The notes: generated by a model not told the origin, from the letters alone. DNA of 64,000 nt from Rhizobiales bacterium GAS188 (GCA_900104855.1 FNSS01000001.1:2542001-2606000), one strand, 5' to 3'. Positions 52,041 through 60,573 are shown, numbered from the stretch's first letter. Made by a program: numbers and translations.

Positions 52041-53456
52041 TCATGATGGGGCGGTATTTTGCCGTGAGACGCCCACGAACCAGACGCCCGCCTTGATGCT
52101 GACCGCGATCACCATGCCATAGACGAGAAGCCCGGCGCCGAGCGCGACGAACAGCGAGATCAACGGGAAGCCGGCGCGCAGCAGGAGAAAGCCGCCACCG
52201 ATGCCGATGACGAGGCGCAACAGCCCGGCGATGAGCGGCCAGAGCAGGCGCCCTGCCCCTTGCGAAGCGAAATAGAGCGCAAGACCGAAGCCGAAGAAAC
52301 CGTAGAACGGCCCGACCGCGCGCAGATAGGCGCTGCCGGTGTCGAGCATGCCCGGATCCGCGCCGAACAGGGACAGCCAGGCGCGCGGGAAGAGCGCGGC
52401 GGCAACGCCGATGGCCTCCGTCAACGCGAAGGAGAGCGCAGCCCCGATCCAGGCGATGCGCAAAGCCCGCTCATGCTGGCCTGCCCCCATATTCGTGCCG
52501 ACCAATGCTACCAGCGGCGCCCCGAGGCCGAAGACCAGCGGGATGAGGAGATATTCGAGCCGCACCCCGGTGCCGAAGCCGGCGATGGCGCCGGAGCCCG
52601 CCACCGTGCCCACGAGAGCCGTCGCCGAGGCGACCGTCACATTGGCCTGCAGCGAGCTGACCGAGCCGACCGCCCCGACCCGCAGGATCTCGGCGGTCGG
52701 CCGCCAGCGCAAGGGCGTCAGCCGCAGGCGCGCGAGATTGCGCCCCGACAGCACATACCAGGCGAGGAACACCGTGCCGCACAGATACATCAGGACGAGC
52801 GCGAGGCCGCCGCCCGCTACGCCCAAACCAGGTACGGGTCCGAGGCCGAAGATCAACAGCGGCGAGAGCGGCAGCAGCATGACCACGCCGGCGCAAGTCA
52901 CGAGTGCCGGCACCAGCATGTTGCCGGTGCCGCGCACCACGCTCGCGAGCGCGTTCACGACCCAGAGCAGGACGCCGCCGCCGAACACCATGTTCGAATA
53001 GCTGAGCGCCGCCTCGAGTGAGCGCCCCTCGCCGCCGAGCAGGCGATAGAGCGGCGCCCCGAAGGCGAGCATGGCGACCGAGGTGAGCACGCCGAGAACG
53101 GCATTGATGAGGAGGGCGTGCAGCACCAGGCCGTCGGCCTCCTGGCGCTCGCCACGCCCCAGCGCGCGAGCCACCGCCGAGGAGATGCCGCCGCCGATCG
53201 AGCCGCCCGACAGCATCTGCATCAGCATCACGCCGGGGAAGACCAGCGCCATGCCGGCGAGCGCCTCGGTGCCGAGATGGCCGACCCACCAGGTCTCGAT
53301 CAGGCCGGTCGAGGCCTGCGCCAGCATGACCAGCATGTTGGGCCAGGCGAGTCGCAGCAAGGTCGGCAGGATCGGGTGCTCGAGCAGGCTACGCGTGCGC
53401 TCGCTGCGCACCGGGCGAGCCGCCGCCGGAGCGGCCGTGCCGATGCTCGCGTTCAT
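52041..53456 (-). CDS. MATE family efflux transporter (second copy)
   Basis: A 471-residue 12-helix transporter. ILPTLLRLAWPNMLVMLAQASTGLIETWWVGHLGTEALAGMALVFPGVMLMQMLSGGSIGGGISSAVARALGRG, GNMLVPALVTCAG, PLLIFGLGPVPGLGVAGGGLALVL and LVALVGTNMGAGQHERALRIAWIGAAL are typical. Its ATG overlaps the thioesterase stop by 4 bp (ATGA), so translation is coupled. With the upstream thioesterase and HxlR gene it forms a probable detoxification operon. Distantly related to the MATE at 44697. Confidence 0.88.
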   Translation of the reverse strand: MNASIGTAAPAAARPVRSERTRSLLEHPILPTLLRLAWPNMLVMLAQASTGLIETWWVGHLGTEALAGMALVFPGVMLMQMLSGGSIGGGISSAVARALGRGERQEADGLVLHALLINAVLGVLTSVAMLAFGAPLYRLLGGEGRSLEAALSYSNMVFGGGVLLWVVNALASVVRGTGNMLVPALVTCAGVVMLLPLSPLLIFGLGPVPGLGVAGGGLALVLMYLCGTVFLAWYVLSGRNLARLRLTPLRWRPTAEILRVGAVGSVSSLQANVTVASATALVGTVAGSGAIAGFGTGVRLEYLLIPLVFGLGAPLVALVGTNMGAGQHERALRIAWIGAALSFALTEAIGVAAALFPRAWLSLFGADPGMLDTGSAYLRAVGPFYGFFGFGLALYFASQGAGRLLWPLIAGLLRLVIGIGGGFLLLRAGFPLISLFVALGAGLLVYGMVIAVSIKAGVWFVGVSRQNTAPS

Positions 53457-53986
53457 CGCTCCTGGCGGCCAGCGGCCGGCTCGAGCACGAGGCAGGTGGT
53501 GCTGGCCGTCGCATAGAGCCTGCCGGCAGCGTCCGTCAGCGTCGCCTCGGCCACCGCCGAGCGGCGCCCGCCATGCACCAGCCGGCCCTCGGCCGTCACC
53601 TCGCCGGTCGCATCGGTGACGGCGCGCACATAGTTCACCTTGATCTCGAGCGTCGTGTAGGCCCGCCCGGGCGGTAAGGTGGAGTGCACGGCGCATCCCA
53701 TCACCGAATCGAGTAGCGTCGCGATGACGCCGCCATGCACCGAGCCCAGCGTGTTGTAGTGATGCTCGGCCGGCAGCAGCCGCATCGAGACCCGCCCTTC
53801 CTCCACGTCGCCGAGCAGCACGTCGAGGCAAGCGACCGCGGGCGGCGGCGCCAAATCGCCGGCGCGGATCGCCTCGAGATAAGCGAGGCCCGAGAGCTGC
53901 ATGCCGGCCCGGGCCGTGGCCTTGGGATCCGACCAGCTGATGGTCCTGCTGCGTTCGGTCTGCAATGCTGTCGTCATCTCATCCAT
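53453..53986 (-). CDS. PaaI family hot-dog thioesterase
   Basis: A 177-residue acyl-CoA thioesterase. HYNTLGSVHGGVIATLLDSVMGCAVHSTLPPGRAYTTLEIKVNYVRAVTDATGEVTAEGRLVHGGRRSAVAEATLTDAAGRLYATASTTCLV carries the family helix with its acidic residue. It begins 50 bp after the HxlR gene and overlaps the MATE gene. Substrate unknown. Its sequence is clearly different from the paaI gene at 57157. Confidence 0.85.
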   Translation of the reverse strand: MDEMTTALQTERSRTISWSDPKATARAGMQLSGLAYLEAIRAGDLAPPPAVACLDVLLGDVEEGRVSMRLLPAEHHYNTLGSVHGGVIATLLDSVMGCAVHSTLPPGRAYTTLEIKVNYVRAVTDATGEVTAEGRLVHGGRRSAVAEATLTDAAGRLYATASTTCLVLEPAAGRQER

Positions 53987-54036
53987 CCTCTATCGAGATC
54001 GTGCATGTTTGAAGCCGCGCAGGCTCGATCGGCCGC

Positions 54037-54555
54037 TCAGGGCGTTGCCTTCCTGGGAGCAGCCTTCCTGGGAGCAGCCTTGGGCGCTGCGTCGGCTTTA
54101 CGCGCAGTGAGCGTGGCCGGGTCCGGCGCGAGCCTGTAGCTACCGGGCTCGAGCGGGCGGCCCGTATGGCGATCGACGAGTATCGGATCGATCGGTGAGC
54201 CGCTCTCCACGTCGACCAGCGTGATCCCTTCGCCCTCCGGCAGGAAATGGCGATTGCCCCAGGCGAGCAGAGCCAGGAGGACCGGACGGAAATCCTTGCC
54301 GCGCGCGGTGAGCCGGTATTCGTGGCGCGGCGGATGCTCGCAATAGAGTTCGCGGCGCAAAAGCCCCGCCTCGACGAGCGAATTCAGGCGTCGCGTCAGC
54401 ATGTTGGGCGCGACGCCGAGGCTTGCCTGGAACTCGTCGAAGCGCCGCAGCCCGCGGAAGGCATCACGCAGGATCAGGATGCTCCACCACTCCCCGACAC
54501 GCTCGAGGCTCCGGGCGATCGGGCAGGGCATCTCGGCGAAGCTCTTGCGCTGCAT
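54037..54555 (-). CDS. HxlR family transcriptional regulator with a repetitive C-terminal tail
   Basis: A 172-residue winged-helix regulator. The HxlR core is MPCPIARSLERVGEWWSILILRDAFRGLRRFDEFQASLGVAPNMLTRRLNSLVEAGLLRRELYCEHPPRHEYRLTARGKDF. Cysteine 10 fits the redox- or aldehyde-sensing members. The C-terminus ends with AAPRKAAPRKATP, encoded by 15-bp DNA duplications at 54044-54076. It probably controls the thioesterase and MATE genes that follow. Confidence 0.88.
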   Translation of the reverse strand: MQRKSFAEMPCPIARSLERVGEWWSILILRDAFRGLRRFDEFQASLGVAPNMLTRRLNSLVEAGLLRRELYCEHPPRHEYRLTARGKDFRPVLLALLAWGNRHFLPEGEGITLVDVESGSPIDPILVDRHTGRPLEPGSYRLAPDPATLTARKADAAPKAAPRKAAPRKATP

Positions 54556-54602
54556 CGCAAGAAGATAGCGATGCGACTTTCATGATGCAAGTGACTAGTC
54601 TT

Positions 54603-54630
54603 CCTTCTCCCGCCCAAGAGCGGGAGAAGG
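54603..54630. repeat. Dispersed palindrome, CCTTCTCCCGC family, copy 5
   Basis: 11-bp arms with a 6-bp loop in the 90-bp gap between the HxlR start and the AMP nucleosidase stop. Confidence 0.8.
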
Positions 54631-54645
54631 AAATGCGCGTGACGC

Positions 54646-56121
54646 TCAGCGGAAGGGCGGCTCGTCGAAGGAGCGCAGCTTGCGCGAATGCAGGCTCTCG
54701 CGGCCGCTGCGCAGGATGTCGATCGCCGTGAGCCCGATCTCCAGATGCTCGCCGACGGCGCGGTTGTAGAAGCTGTTGGCGGCGCCCGGCAGCTTGATCT
54801 CGCCATGCAGCGGCTTGTCGGAGACGCAGAGCAGCGTGCCATAGGGCACACGCAGCCGGAAACCCTGGGTCGCGATGGTGCCCGATTCCATGTCGACGGC
54901 GACGGCCCGCGAGATATTGATGCGCTGGCGCTCCTGGCTCCAGCGCAGCTCCCAATTGCGGTCGTCATAGGTGACCACGGTGCCGGTGCGCAGGCGCTGC
55001 TTCAAGGCCTCGCCGCGATCGCCGGTGACGCGCGCCGCCGCTTCCTGCAGGGCGAGCTGCACCTCGGCGAGCGCCGGGATCGGCACATCGACCGGCACCT
55101 GCACGTCGAGGATGCGATCCTGGCGCAGATAGGCGTGAGCGAGCACATAGTCGCCGATCTGCTGCGATTGGCGCAAGCCGCCGCAATGGCCGACCATCAG
55201 CCAGCAATTGGGGCGCAGCACGGCGAGATGATCGGTGATGTTCTTGGCGTTCGACGGCCCGACCCCGATATTGACGAGGCTCACCCCTTGCCCATCCTTG
55301 GCGGTGACGTGATAGGCGGGCATCTGGAAGCGGTGCCAGGGATTGCCGGCGATCAGGGCCGCAGCCTCAGCCTCCGGCATCGCGCTGTCGATCGCCACGT
55401 CGCCCGGCAGGATGAGCTTCTCGAAGCTGCCGCTCTCGCGCACCCGGTCGAGCCCCCAGCGGATGAACTGATCCACATAGCGATGGTAATTGGTCAGCAT
55501 GATCCAGGACTGGCAATTGCGCCAATCGCCGCCCGTATAATGGGTCAGCCGCCGCAGCGAGAAGTCGACGCGCACCGCATCGAAGAGGGCGAGCGGACGC
55601 GGCCTGCCGCCCCTCTGTTCCCAGACACCGTCGGCGATCTCGTCGCCGACCGCAGAGAGCAGGGGCACCGGGAAGAAGCGCGCGAGCTCGGCCGCCGTCG
55701 CGCCGTCACGCGACAATTCGTCGCCGCGCTCGAAGACGTAAGGATAGGGGATCTCGGCGCGGCCGATGCCGACCTCGACGGTCGCGCCGTAATCGCGCAT
55801 CAACGGTCGCAACTGCTCGAGCAGATAGGCGCGGAAGGCGGCGGGCTGCGTCACCGTGGTCGAGTAGACTCCGGCCGACGGGAATTTGGCGAAAGCGCGC
55901 CGCACCGAGGGCTGCACGCCCTCGGGCTGGTAGGTGACCCTGATTTCGGGATAGCGGAAGCGCGCCCGCTCGCTCTCCGAGGGCGGCTCGCGCGTCTCGA
56001 AATAGCGCTCCAGTGCCGCGCGCAACGCCGCCGTCGCCTCGACATGCAAGTGATCGAGCCTGGCAACCGCCTCCTCGGGCGTCGCGACGGGGGCGAGCGA
56101 TGCGGAGATGGGCTTGTCCAT
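54646..56121 (-). CDS. amn: AMP nucleosidase
   Basis: A 491-residue enzyme that splits AMP into adenine and ribose 5-phosphate in purine salvage. The N-terminal half (VTYQPEGVQPSVRRAFAKFPSAGVYSTTVTQPAAFRAYLLEQLRPLMRDYGATVEVG) and the C-terminal nucleoside-phosphorylase-like catalytic domain (NIGVGPSNAKNITDHLAVLRPNCWLMVGHCGGLRQSQQIGDYVLAHAYLRQD, AVAVDMESGTIATQGFRLRVPYGTLLCVSDKPLHGEIKLPG) match Amn well. ATG at 56121 has GGAAGGTG upstream. Together with adenine deaminase at 663 it forms a purine salvage theme in this window. Confidence 0.93.
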   Translation of the reverse strand: MDKPISASLAPVATPEEAVARLDHLHVEATAALRAALERYFETREPPSESERARFRYPEIRVTYQPEGVQPSVRRAFAKFPSAGVYSTTVTQPAAFRAYLLEQLRPLMRDYGATVEVGIGRAEIPYPYVFERGDELSRDGATAAELARFFPVPLLSAVGDEIADGVWEQRGGRPRPLALFDAVRVDFSLRRLTHYTGGDWRNCQSWIMLTNYHRYVDQFIRWGLDRVRESGSFEKLILPGDVAIDSAMPEAEAAALIAGNPWHRFQMPAYHVTAKDGQGVSLVNIGVGPSNAKNITDHLAVLRPNCWLMVGHCGGLRQSQQIGDYVLAHAYLRQDRILDVQVPVDVPIPALAEVQLALQEAAARVTGDRGEALKQRLRTGTVVTYDDRNWELRWSQERQRINISRAVAVDMESGTIATQGFRLRVPYGTLLCVSDKPLHGEIKLPGAANSFYNRAVGEHLEIGLTAIDILRSGRESLHSRKLRSFDEPPFR

Positions 56122-56361
56122 CACCTTCCATATCCCGTGCGGGGGAAAGGCGGCAAGCTTGGCACGATCCCAGGACAACGCCCGGGGGCCGCGGCCGTCT
56201 CGGTCGCCCTTCCTCCCGGCGGTGCGCCGGCCCGGCCGGTCAAAAGAGCGGGCGGGACGCCCGCGGTCCCAGGGGCGTTGACATCCGGCGCGCCGCGACC
56301 TGAAAGTCGGGGCCAAGGGCGCTTTGGCGCGGTGACGACAGGCCGCGGATAGGGAGACAGC

Positions 56362-57156
56362 ATGGACGTAGCCTCGATCCTGAGCGAGAGCCGGCAAGGT
56401 TATCGCCTCGTCACCCTCAACCGCCCCTCAAGGCTGAACTCCTTCAACGAGGAGATGCATCTCATGCTGCGCTCGGCCCTCAGGGAGGCCGAGGCTGATC
56501 GCACCTGCCGCGCCGTGCTGCTGACTGGCGCCGGGCGCGGCTTCTGCGCCGGACAGGACCTGTCGGACCGGGTGATGGGCGAAGCCTCGGCGCCCCCCGA
56601 TCTCGGCCACACCATCGAGACCTATTACAGCCCGCTGGTGAAGCAGATCCGGGCCTTGCCCATGCCGGTCGTCTGCGCCGTCAACGGCGTCGCGGCCGGC
56701 GCCGGCGCCAATATCGCGCTCGCCTGCGACATCGTGCTGGCGGCGCGCCAGGCGAGCTTCCTCGAAGCCTTTGCGCGCATCGGCCTCGTGCCCGATGCAG
56801 GCGGCACCTTCTTCCTGCCGCGCCTCGTCGGCGAGGCGCGGGCCCGCGGCATGACGCTGCTCGCCGAGCCGGTGCCGGCCGAGACCGCGGAGCGCTGGGG
56901 CCTGATCTGGAAATGCGTCGACGATGAGGTGCTGATGGGCGAGGCGCATGCGCTCTGCGCCCGCTTCGCCGAGGCGCCGACCCATGGCCTCGCGCTCGCC
57001 AAGCAGGCGCTCAACGCCTCCTCAACCAACACGCTCGAACGCCAGCTCGACCTCGAGCGCGACCTGCAGCGCGAAGCCGGCCGCACTCAGGATTACGCGG
57101 AGGGCGTGCGTGCCTTCATGGAGAAGCGCAAGCCGAATTTCAAAGGGCGTGAGTGA
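56362..57156 (+). CDS. paaG: Enoyl-CoA hydratase/isomerase, PaaG-like
   Basis: A 264-residue crotonase-fold enzyme. In the phenylacetate pathway PaaG isomerises the ring-epoxide to the oxepin-CoA. GRGFCAGQDLSDRVMG and ACDIVLAARQASFLEAFARIGLVPDAGGTFFLPRLVGEARARGMTLLAEPVPAETAERWGL carry the oxyanion hole and the acidic Asp of GLVPDAGG, which fits PaaG. Its stop codon is immediately followed by the ATG of paaI, and paaK follows, so the assignment rests on sequence plus context. Confidence 0.87.
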   Translation: MDVASILSESRQGYRLVTLNRPSRLNSFNEEMHLMLRSALREAEADRTCRAVLLTGAGRGFCAGQDLSDRVMGEASAPPDLGHTIETYYSPLVKQIRALPMPVVCAVNGVAAGAGANIALACDIVLAARQASFLEAFARIGLVPDAGGTFFLPRLVGEARARGMTLLAEPVPAETAERWGLIWKCVDDEVLMGEAHALCARFAEAPTHGLALAKQALNASSTNTLERQLDLERDLQREAGRTQDYAEGVRAFMEKRKPNFKGRE

Positions 57157-57591
57157 ATGAGCGCCGAGAGGCTGGCGCGTGCGGCCGCCGACGCCATGTG
57201 GGCGCAGGATCGGGCGAGCCGCGCGCTCGGCATGGCGATTGCCGAGATCGGGCCTGGCCACGCGACCCTGACCATGACGGTCACCGAGGCGATGGTGAAC
57301 GGGCACGGGCTATGCCATGGCGGCTATATCTTCACGCTCGCCGATTCGGCCTTCGCCTTTGCCTGCAACAGCCATAATCAGCGCGCCGTGGCCCAGAATT
57401 GCAGCATCACCTATGTGGCGCCCGGCAAGCTCGGCGATGTGCTCAGCGCCACTTGCCGGGAAGTGTCGCGGGCCGGGCGCTCCGGGATCTACGACGTGAC
57501 GGTGCGGCGGGAGGATGGCGAGGCGATCGCCGTGTTCCGCGGCCTGTCGCGCACCGTCAAAGGGACGCTGGTGCTCGAGACGGGTGTCTGA
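57157..57591 (+). CDS. paaI: Hydroxyphenylacetyl-CoA thioesterase PaaI
   Basis: A 144-residue hot-dog thioesterase. It clears dead-end CoA esters in phenylacetate degradation. VNGHGLCHGGYIFTLADSAFAFACNSHNQRAVAQNCSITYVAPGKLGDVLSATCREVSRAGRSGIYDVTVRREDGEAIAVFRGLSRTVKG has the family HGG and the catalytic Asp in LADSAFAFA. It directly abuts paaG and is followed by paaK. Confidence 0.9.
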   Translation: MSAERLARAAADAMWAQDRASRALGMAIAEIGPGHATLTMTVTEAMVNGHGLCHGGYIFTLADSAFAFACNSHNQRAVAQNCSITYVAPGKLGDVLSATCREVSRAGRSGIYDVTVRREDGEAIAVFRGLSRTVKGTLVLETGV

Positions 57592-57623
57592 CTCGGGCGA
57601 GGAGCGGCGAGGCCATCGAGCGG

Positions 57624-57674
57624 GAAGTGACAAGACTTCGGGAACGACAAGACTTCGGGAACGACAAGATTTTG
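57624..57674. repeat. Three 17-bp tandem units (gaacgacaagacttcgg)
   Basis: Two near-perfect copies and one degenerate, in the 102-bp gap between paaI and paaK, ending just before the paaK ribosome site. Confidence 0.88.
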
Positions 57675-57693
57675 GGGGTGGAGGGAGCGAGGA

Positions 57694-59010
57694 ATGCGCC
57701 TAGGCAAGGCACCGCCGCGACGGCTGCTCGACCCGATCGAGCACGCTTCGCGCGACGAGATCGCGGCACTGCAGGTGAAGCGCCTGAAGGCGACGCTCAA
57801 GCATGTCTACGCCAATGTGCCGGCCTATCGCGCCAAATTCGACGCGGCGGGCGTGCGGCCTCAGGATTTCAAGCGCCTCGAGGACCTCGCCAAATTCCCC
57901 TTCACCAGCAAGGCGGATCTGCGCGACAATTATCCTTTCGGCCTGTTCGCGGTGCCGCGTCACAAGATCGCCCGCATCCACGCCTCCTCGGGCACGACCG
58001 GCAAGCCGACCGTGGTCGGCTACACTCGGGCCGATCTCGACATCTGGGCCTCGCTGGTGGCGCGCTCGATGCTGGCCTCGGGCGCGAGGCCCGGCATGCT
58101 GGCGCATATCGCCTATGGCTATGGGCTGTTCACCGGCGGGCTCGGCGCGCATGCGGGCGCCGAGAGGCTCGGCTGCGGCGTGGTGCCGATGTCGGGCGGC
58201 ATGACGGAACGCCAGGTGCAGCTGATCAGCGATTTCCGCCCCGACGTGATCATGGTCACGCCCTCCTACATGCTGGCCATCCTCGACGAGTTCCGCCGGC
58301 AGGGCCTCGATCCGCGCGCTTCGTCGCTGAAGATCGGCATCTTCGGGGCCGAGCCCTGGACCAATGCCATGCGCGAGGAGATCGAAGACGAATTCGACAT
58401 GCATGCGGTCGACATTTACGGCCTCTCCGAGGTGATGGGGCCGGGCGTCGCCAATGAATGCGTCGAGACCAAGGACGGGCTGCATATCTGGGAGGACCAT
58501 TGCTTCCCCGAAGTGATCGACCCGCTGACCGGCATGCCGCTGCCCGACGGCGAGAAGGGCGAGCTCGTATTCACCTCGCTCACCAAGCAGGCGATGCCGG
58601 TCATCCGTTACCGCACCCGCGACCTGACGCGGCTCATGCCCGGCACGGCGCGCTCCATGCGGCGCATGGAGAAGATCACCGGGCGGGCCGACGACATGAT
58701 GATCGTGCGCGGCGTCAATGTCTTCCCGACCCAGATCGAGGAAGAGCTGTTGAAGGTCGAGACGCTGTCCGCTCATTACCAGATCGTGCTGACCCGCGAG
58801 GGCAGGCTCGACGAGATGGAGATCCTGGTCGAGGCGCGCGCCGATGCGGCTTCGCCCGAGCACCGCTCCGCGGCGGCGCGGCGCCTCGCCGTTTCGGTCA
58901 AGAATCTGGTGGGCGTGAGCGCCAAGGTCTCGGTTGCGGCGCCCGGCAGCATCGAGCGTTCGCTCGGCAAGGCGAGGCGCGTGGTGGATAAGCGGGTGAA
59001 GGGGGAGTGA
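57694..59010 (+). CDS. paaK: Phenylacetate-CoA ligase
   Basis: A 438-residue AMP-forming ligase that activates phenylacetate to phenylacetyl-CoA, the entry step of the pathway. ASSGTTGKPTVVGYT (residues 97-111) is the P-loop. IYGLSEVMGPGVANEC and YRTRDLTRLMPG are typical, as is the C-terminal end with SLGKARRVVDKR. Length is normal. Other pathway genes (paaABCDE, paaZ, paaF, paaH, paaJ) are not in this window, so only part of the module is here. Confidence 0.94.
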   Translation: MRLGKAPPRRLLDPIEHASRDEIAALQVKRLKATLKHVYANVPAYRAKFDAAGVRPQDFKRLEDLAKFPFTSKADLRDNYPFGLFAVPRHKIARIHASSGTTGKPTVVGYTRADLDIWASLVARSMLASGARPGMLAHIAYGYGLFTGGLGAHAGAERLGCGVVPMSGGMTERQVQLISDFRPDVIMVTPSYMLAILDEFRRQGLDPRASSLKIGIFGAEPWTNAMREEIEDEFDMHAVDIYGLSEVMGPGVANECVETKDGLHIWEDHCFPEVIDPLTGMPLPDGEKGELVFTSLTKQAMPVIRYRTRDLTRLMPGTARSMRRMEKITGRADDMMIVRGVNVFPTQIEEELLKVETLSAHYQIVLTREGRLDEMEILVEARADAASPEHRSAAARRLAVSVKNLVGVSAKVSVAAPGSIERSLGKARRVVDKRVKGE

Positions 59011-59113
59011 GCAGTGAATAGTGAATAGTGAATAGTGAAAGGTAATCGGCGGATGTCAGGTGTTACCGCTCTACTCACTACTCACTATTCACTACTCACC
59101 ATTCACTACTCTC
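59010..59113. repeat. Heptanucleotide-built inverted repeat, copy 3
   Basis: Left part: units AGTGAAT (59012-59039). Right part: ACTCACT, ATTCACT, ACTCACC units to 59110. GGTAATCGG...TGTTACC lies in the middle. Between the convergent stops of paaK and mepA. Confidence 0.88.
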
Positions 59114-60110
59114 AATGCTCCATCAGCACGGCCCGGCACGCATCGGGCAGCGCCGACAAGGTGAGAGGCGGGCGCGGCGGACTCGGCGTCGGGTGCAGCA
59201 CGCTCGGCTGGAACCAGTAAGCGAGATCCTTCTCATCACAGCCATCGCCGGATGGCGGCGCGTCCTGGTCCTCGCAGCTCGAGGCGCCGGACGGGCAGGC
59301 GAGACGCACATGGATATGATCGTCATGGCCCCAATAAGGACGCACCCTGGTCATCCAGGCGCGGTCGGATCCGGCCGTGCGGCATAATGCCTTCTTGATG
59401 GCCGCATTGACGAAGACCCGCGTCGTCTCCGGCTGCGAGGCCGCAGCCTTGACCAGCGCCAGATGCGCCGGGGTCCAGATGGAACGATCGACGTCGAGCC
59501 GATCCTGCGTCACGACGTTCACGGCGCTCATCTCCTCGCGCTCGCCGCGCGACAAGGTGTGCGACGGCATCGGGGTGAGCCAGATGTCGACGTCGAGCCC
59601 GATCTGATGTGAGGCATGGCCGGTCTTCATGGGACCGCCGCGCGGCTGCGACATGTCGCCGATCAACAGGCCGGGCCAGCCGGCCCGATGCGCGTCGCGG
59701 GCGATATGCTCGATGGTCTTCACGAGCACCGGCGTGCCCCAATTGCGATTGCGCGAGAGCCGCATCACCTGCCAGTCATCGCCGTCGAGCGGCAGCGCCA
59801 CGGCACCCGCAAGGCAACCCTTGGCGAAGAAGCCGAGCGGCCGCGCGGCGCCGGTGGTCGGCGTGGTCACGGCCCCAAACAGATCGCGCGCCGGCTTGTC
59901 GTCCACGCCGGCAGCCGCGGATCCCGGCAGGCAGGAGAGGAGCGCGGCGCAAAGGAGTGCGACGCAGAACTGGGCGCCCGCGAGACGAGCGCCGGCCCTG
60001 CAAATATCGAGGAACGAATCGCGACCTGGCACGAGGCGAGCTTCGCCCTGCGGCTGCGATCCGTCAAACTCCGAAAACACTGGCCCGAAAGCGCTGCCTT
60101 CGACGTTCAC
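59112..60110 (-). CDS. mepA: Penicillin-insensitive murein endopeptidase MepA
   Basis: A 332-residue periplasmic LAS-type metallopeptidase that cuts peptidoglycan cross-links. Zinc ligands are in KTGHASHQIGLDVDIWL (His and Asp) and HDDHIHVRLACPSGA (HxH). The signal peptide core is AQFCVALLCAALLSCLPGSAAA (residues about 46-67), further inside than normal, so the real start may be a downstream GTG (VPGRDSF at 60032). Cysteines in LCRTAGS and CDEKDLAYW fit disulphides of this family. The C-terminal proline-rich tail reaches the repeat element. Confidence 0.9.
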   Translation of the reverse strand: MNVEGSAFGPVFSEFDGSQPQGEARLVPGRDSFLDICRAGARLAGAQFCVALLCAALLSCLPGSAAAGVDDKPARDLFGAVTTPTTGAARPLGFFAKGCLAGAVALPLDGDDWQVMRLSRNRNWGTPVLVKTIEHIARDAHRAGWPGLLIGDMSQPRGGPMKTGHASHQIGLDVDIWLTPMPSHTLSRGEREEMSAVNVVTQDRLDVDRSIWTPAHLALVKAAASQPETTRVFVNAAIKKALCRTAGSDRAWMTRVRPYWGHDDHIHVRLACPSGASSCEDQDAPPSGDGCDEKDLAYWFQPSVLHPTPSPPRPPLTLSALPDACRAVLMEH

Positions 60111-60176
60111 AAGCCGCAGGCAGGAGATTAGGGGCCAGCAAGGCGCTTCGGCCGGCGGCTCAGCCGCGCATCCGGC

Positions 60177-60503
60177 TCAATCCTCGTCGTAGCGCGGCGG
60201 CTCGTAATAGGGGTAGCGCGGCCTGCCATAATAGCGATAGCGATCGCCATCATAGCCGTAATCGGGGCGAGCCTGGCGATAACCGTCCCGATATCCCTGG
60301 CCATAGCCGTCATAACCGCGCTCGTAACGGGGCACGGGCTGAAAGGGCACTGGCGGATAGCCGGGCACAACCGGATAGCCGGGCTGGTAATATTTCCATG
60401 TACCTGTGCTATGCCCGGCCTGTGCAGGCGCGATGCTGCCCAAGAGAACGCAACCGCTAATCACAGCGGCCGCAGTCTTGAGCGCAACTCTCATCTTGGA
60501 CAT
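60177..60503 (-). CDS. Small exported protein rich in tyrosine, glycine, proline and arginine
   Basis: A 108-residue protein with a Sec signal (MSKMRVALKTAAAVISGCVLLGSIAPAQA, cleavage near residue 29) and a mature part made almost only of Y, G, P, R, D and V (GYPVVPGYPPVPFQP, GYDGYGQGYRDGYRQ). It has no named family. Such low-complexity repeats are seen in small envelope proteins. ATG at 60503 follows GAGGG. It lies next to mepA on the same strand, and the palindrome at 60574 is in its promoter region. Confidence 0.72.
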   Translation of the reverse strand: MSKMRVALKTAAAVISGCVLLGSIAPAQAGHSTGTWKYYQPGYPVVPGYPPVPFQPVPRYERGYDGYGQGYRDGYRQARPDYGYDGDRYRYYGRPRYPYYEPPRYDED

Positions 60504-60573
60504 CTTATATCCCTCAACGCATATGTGGCTGAAAGTGTTCGGTCGCCAGCGCGACATCTGCTTTTCCAGCCGA

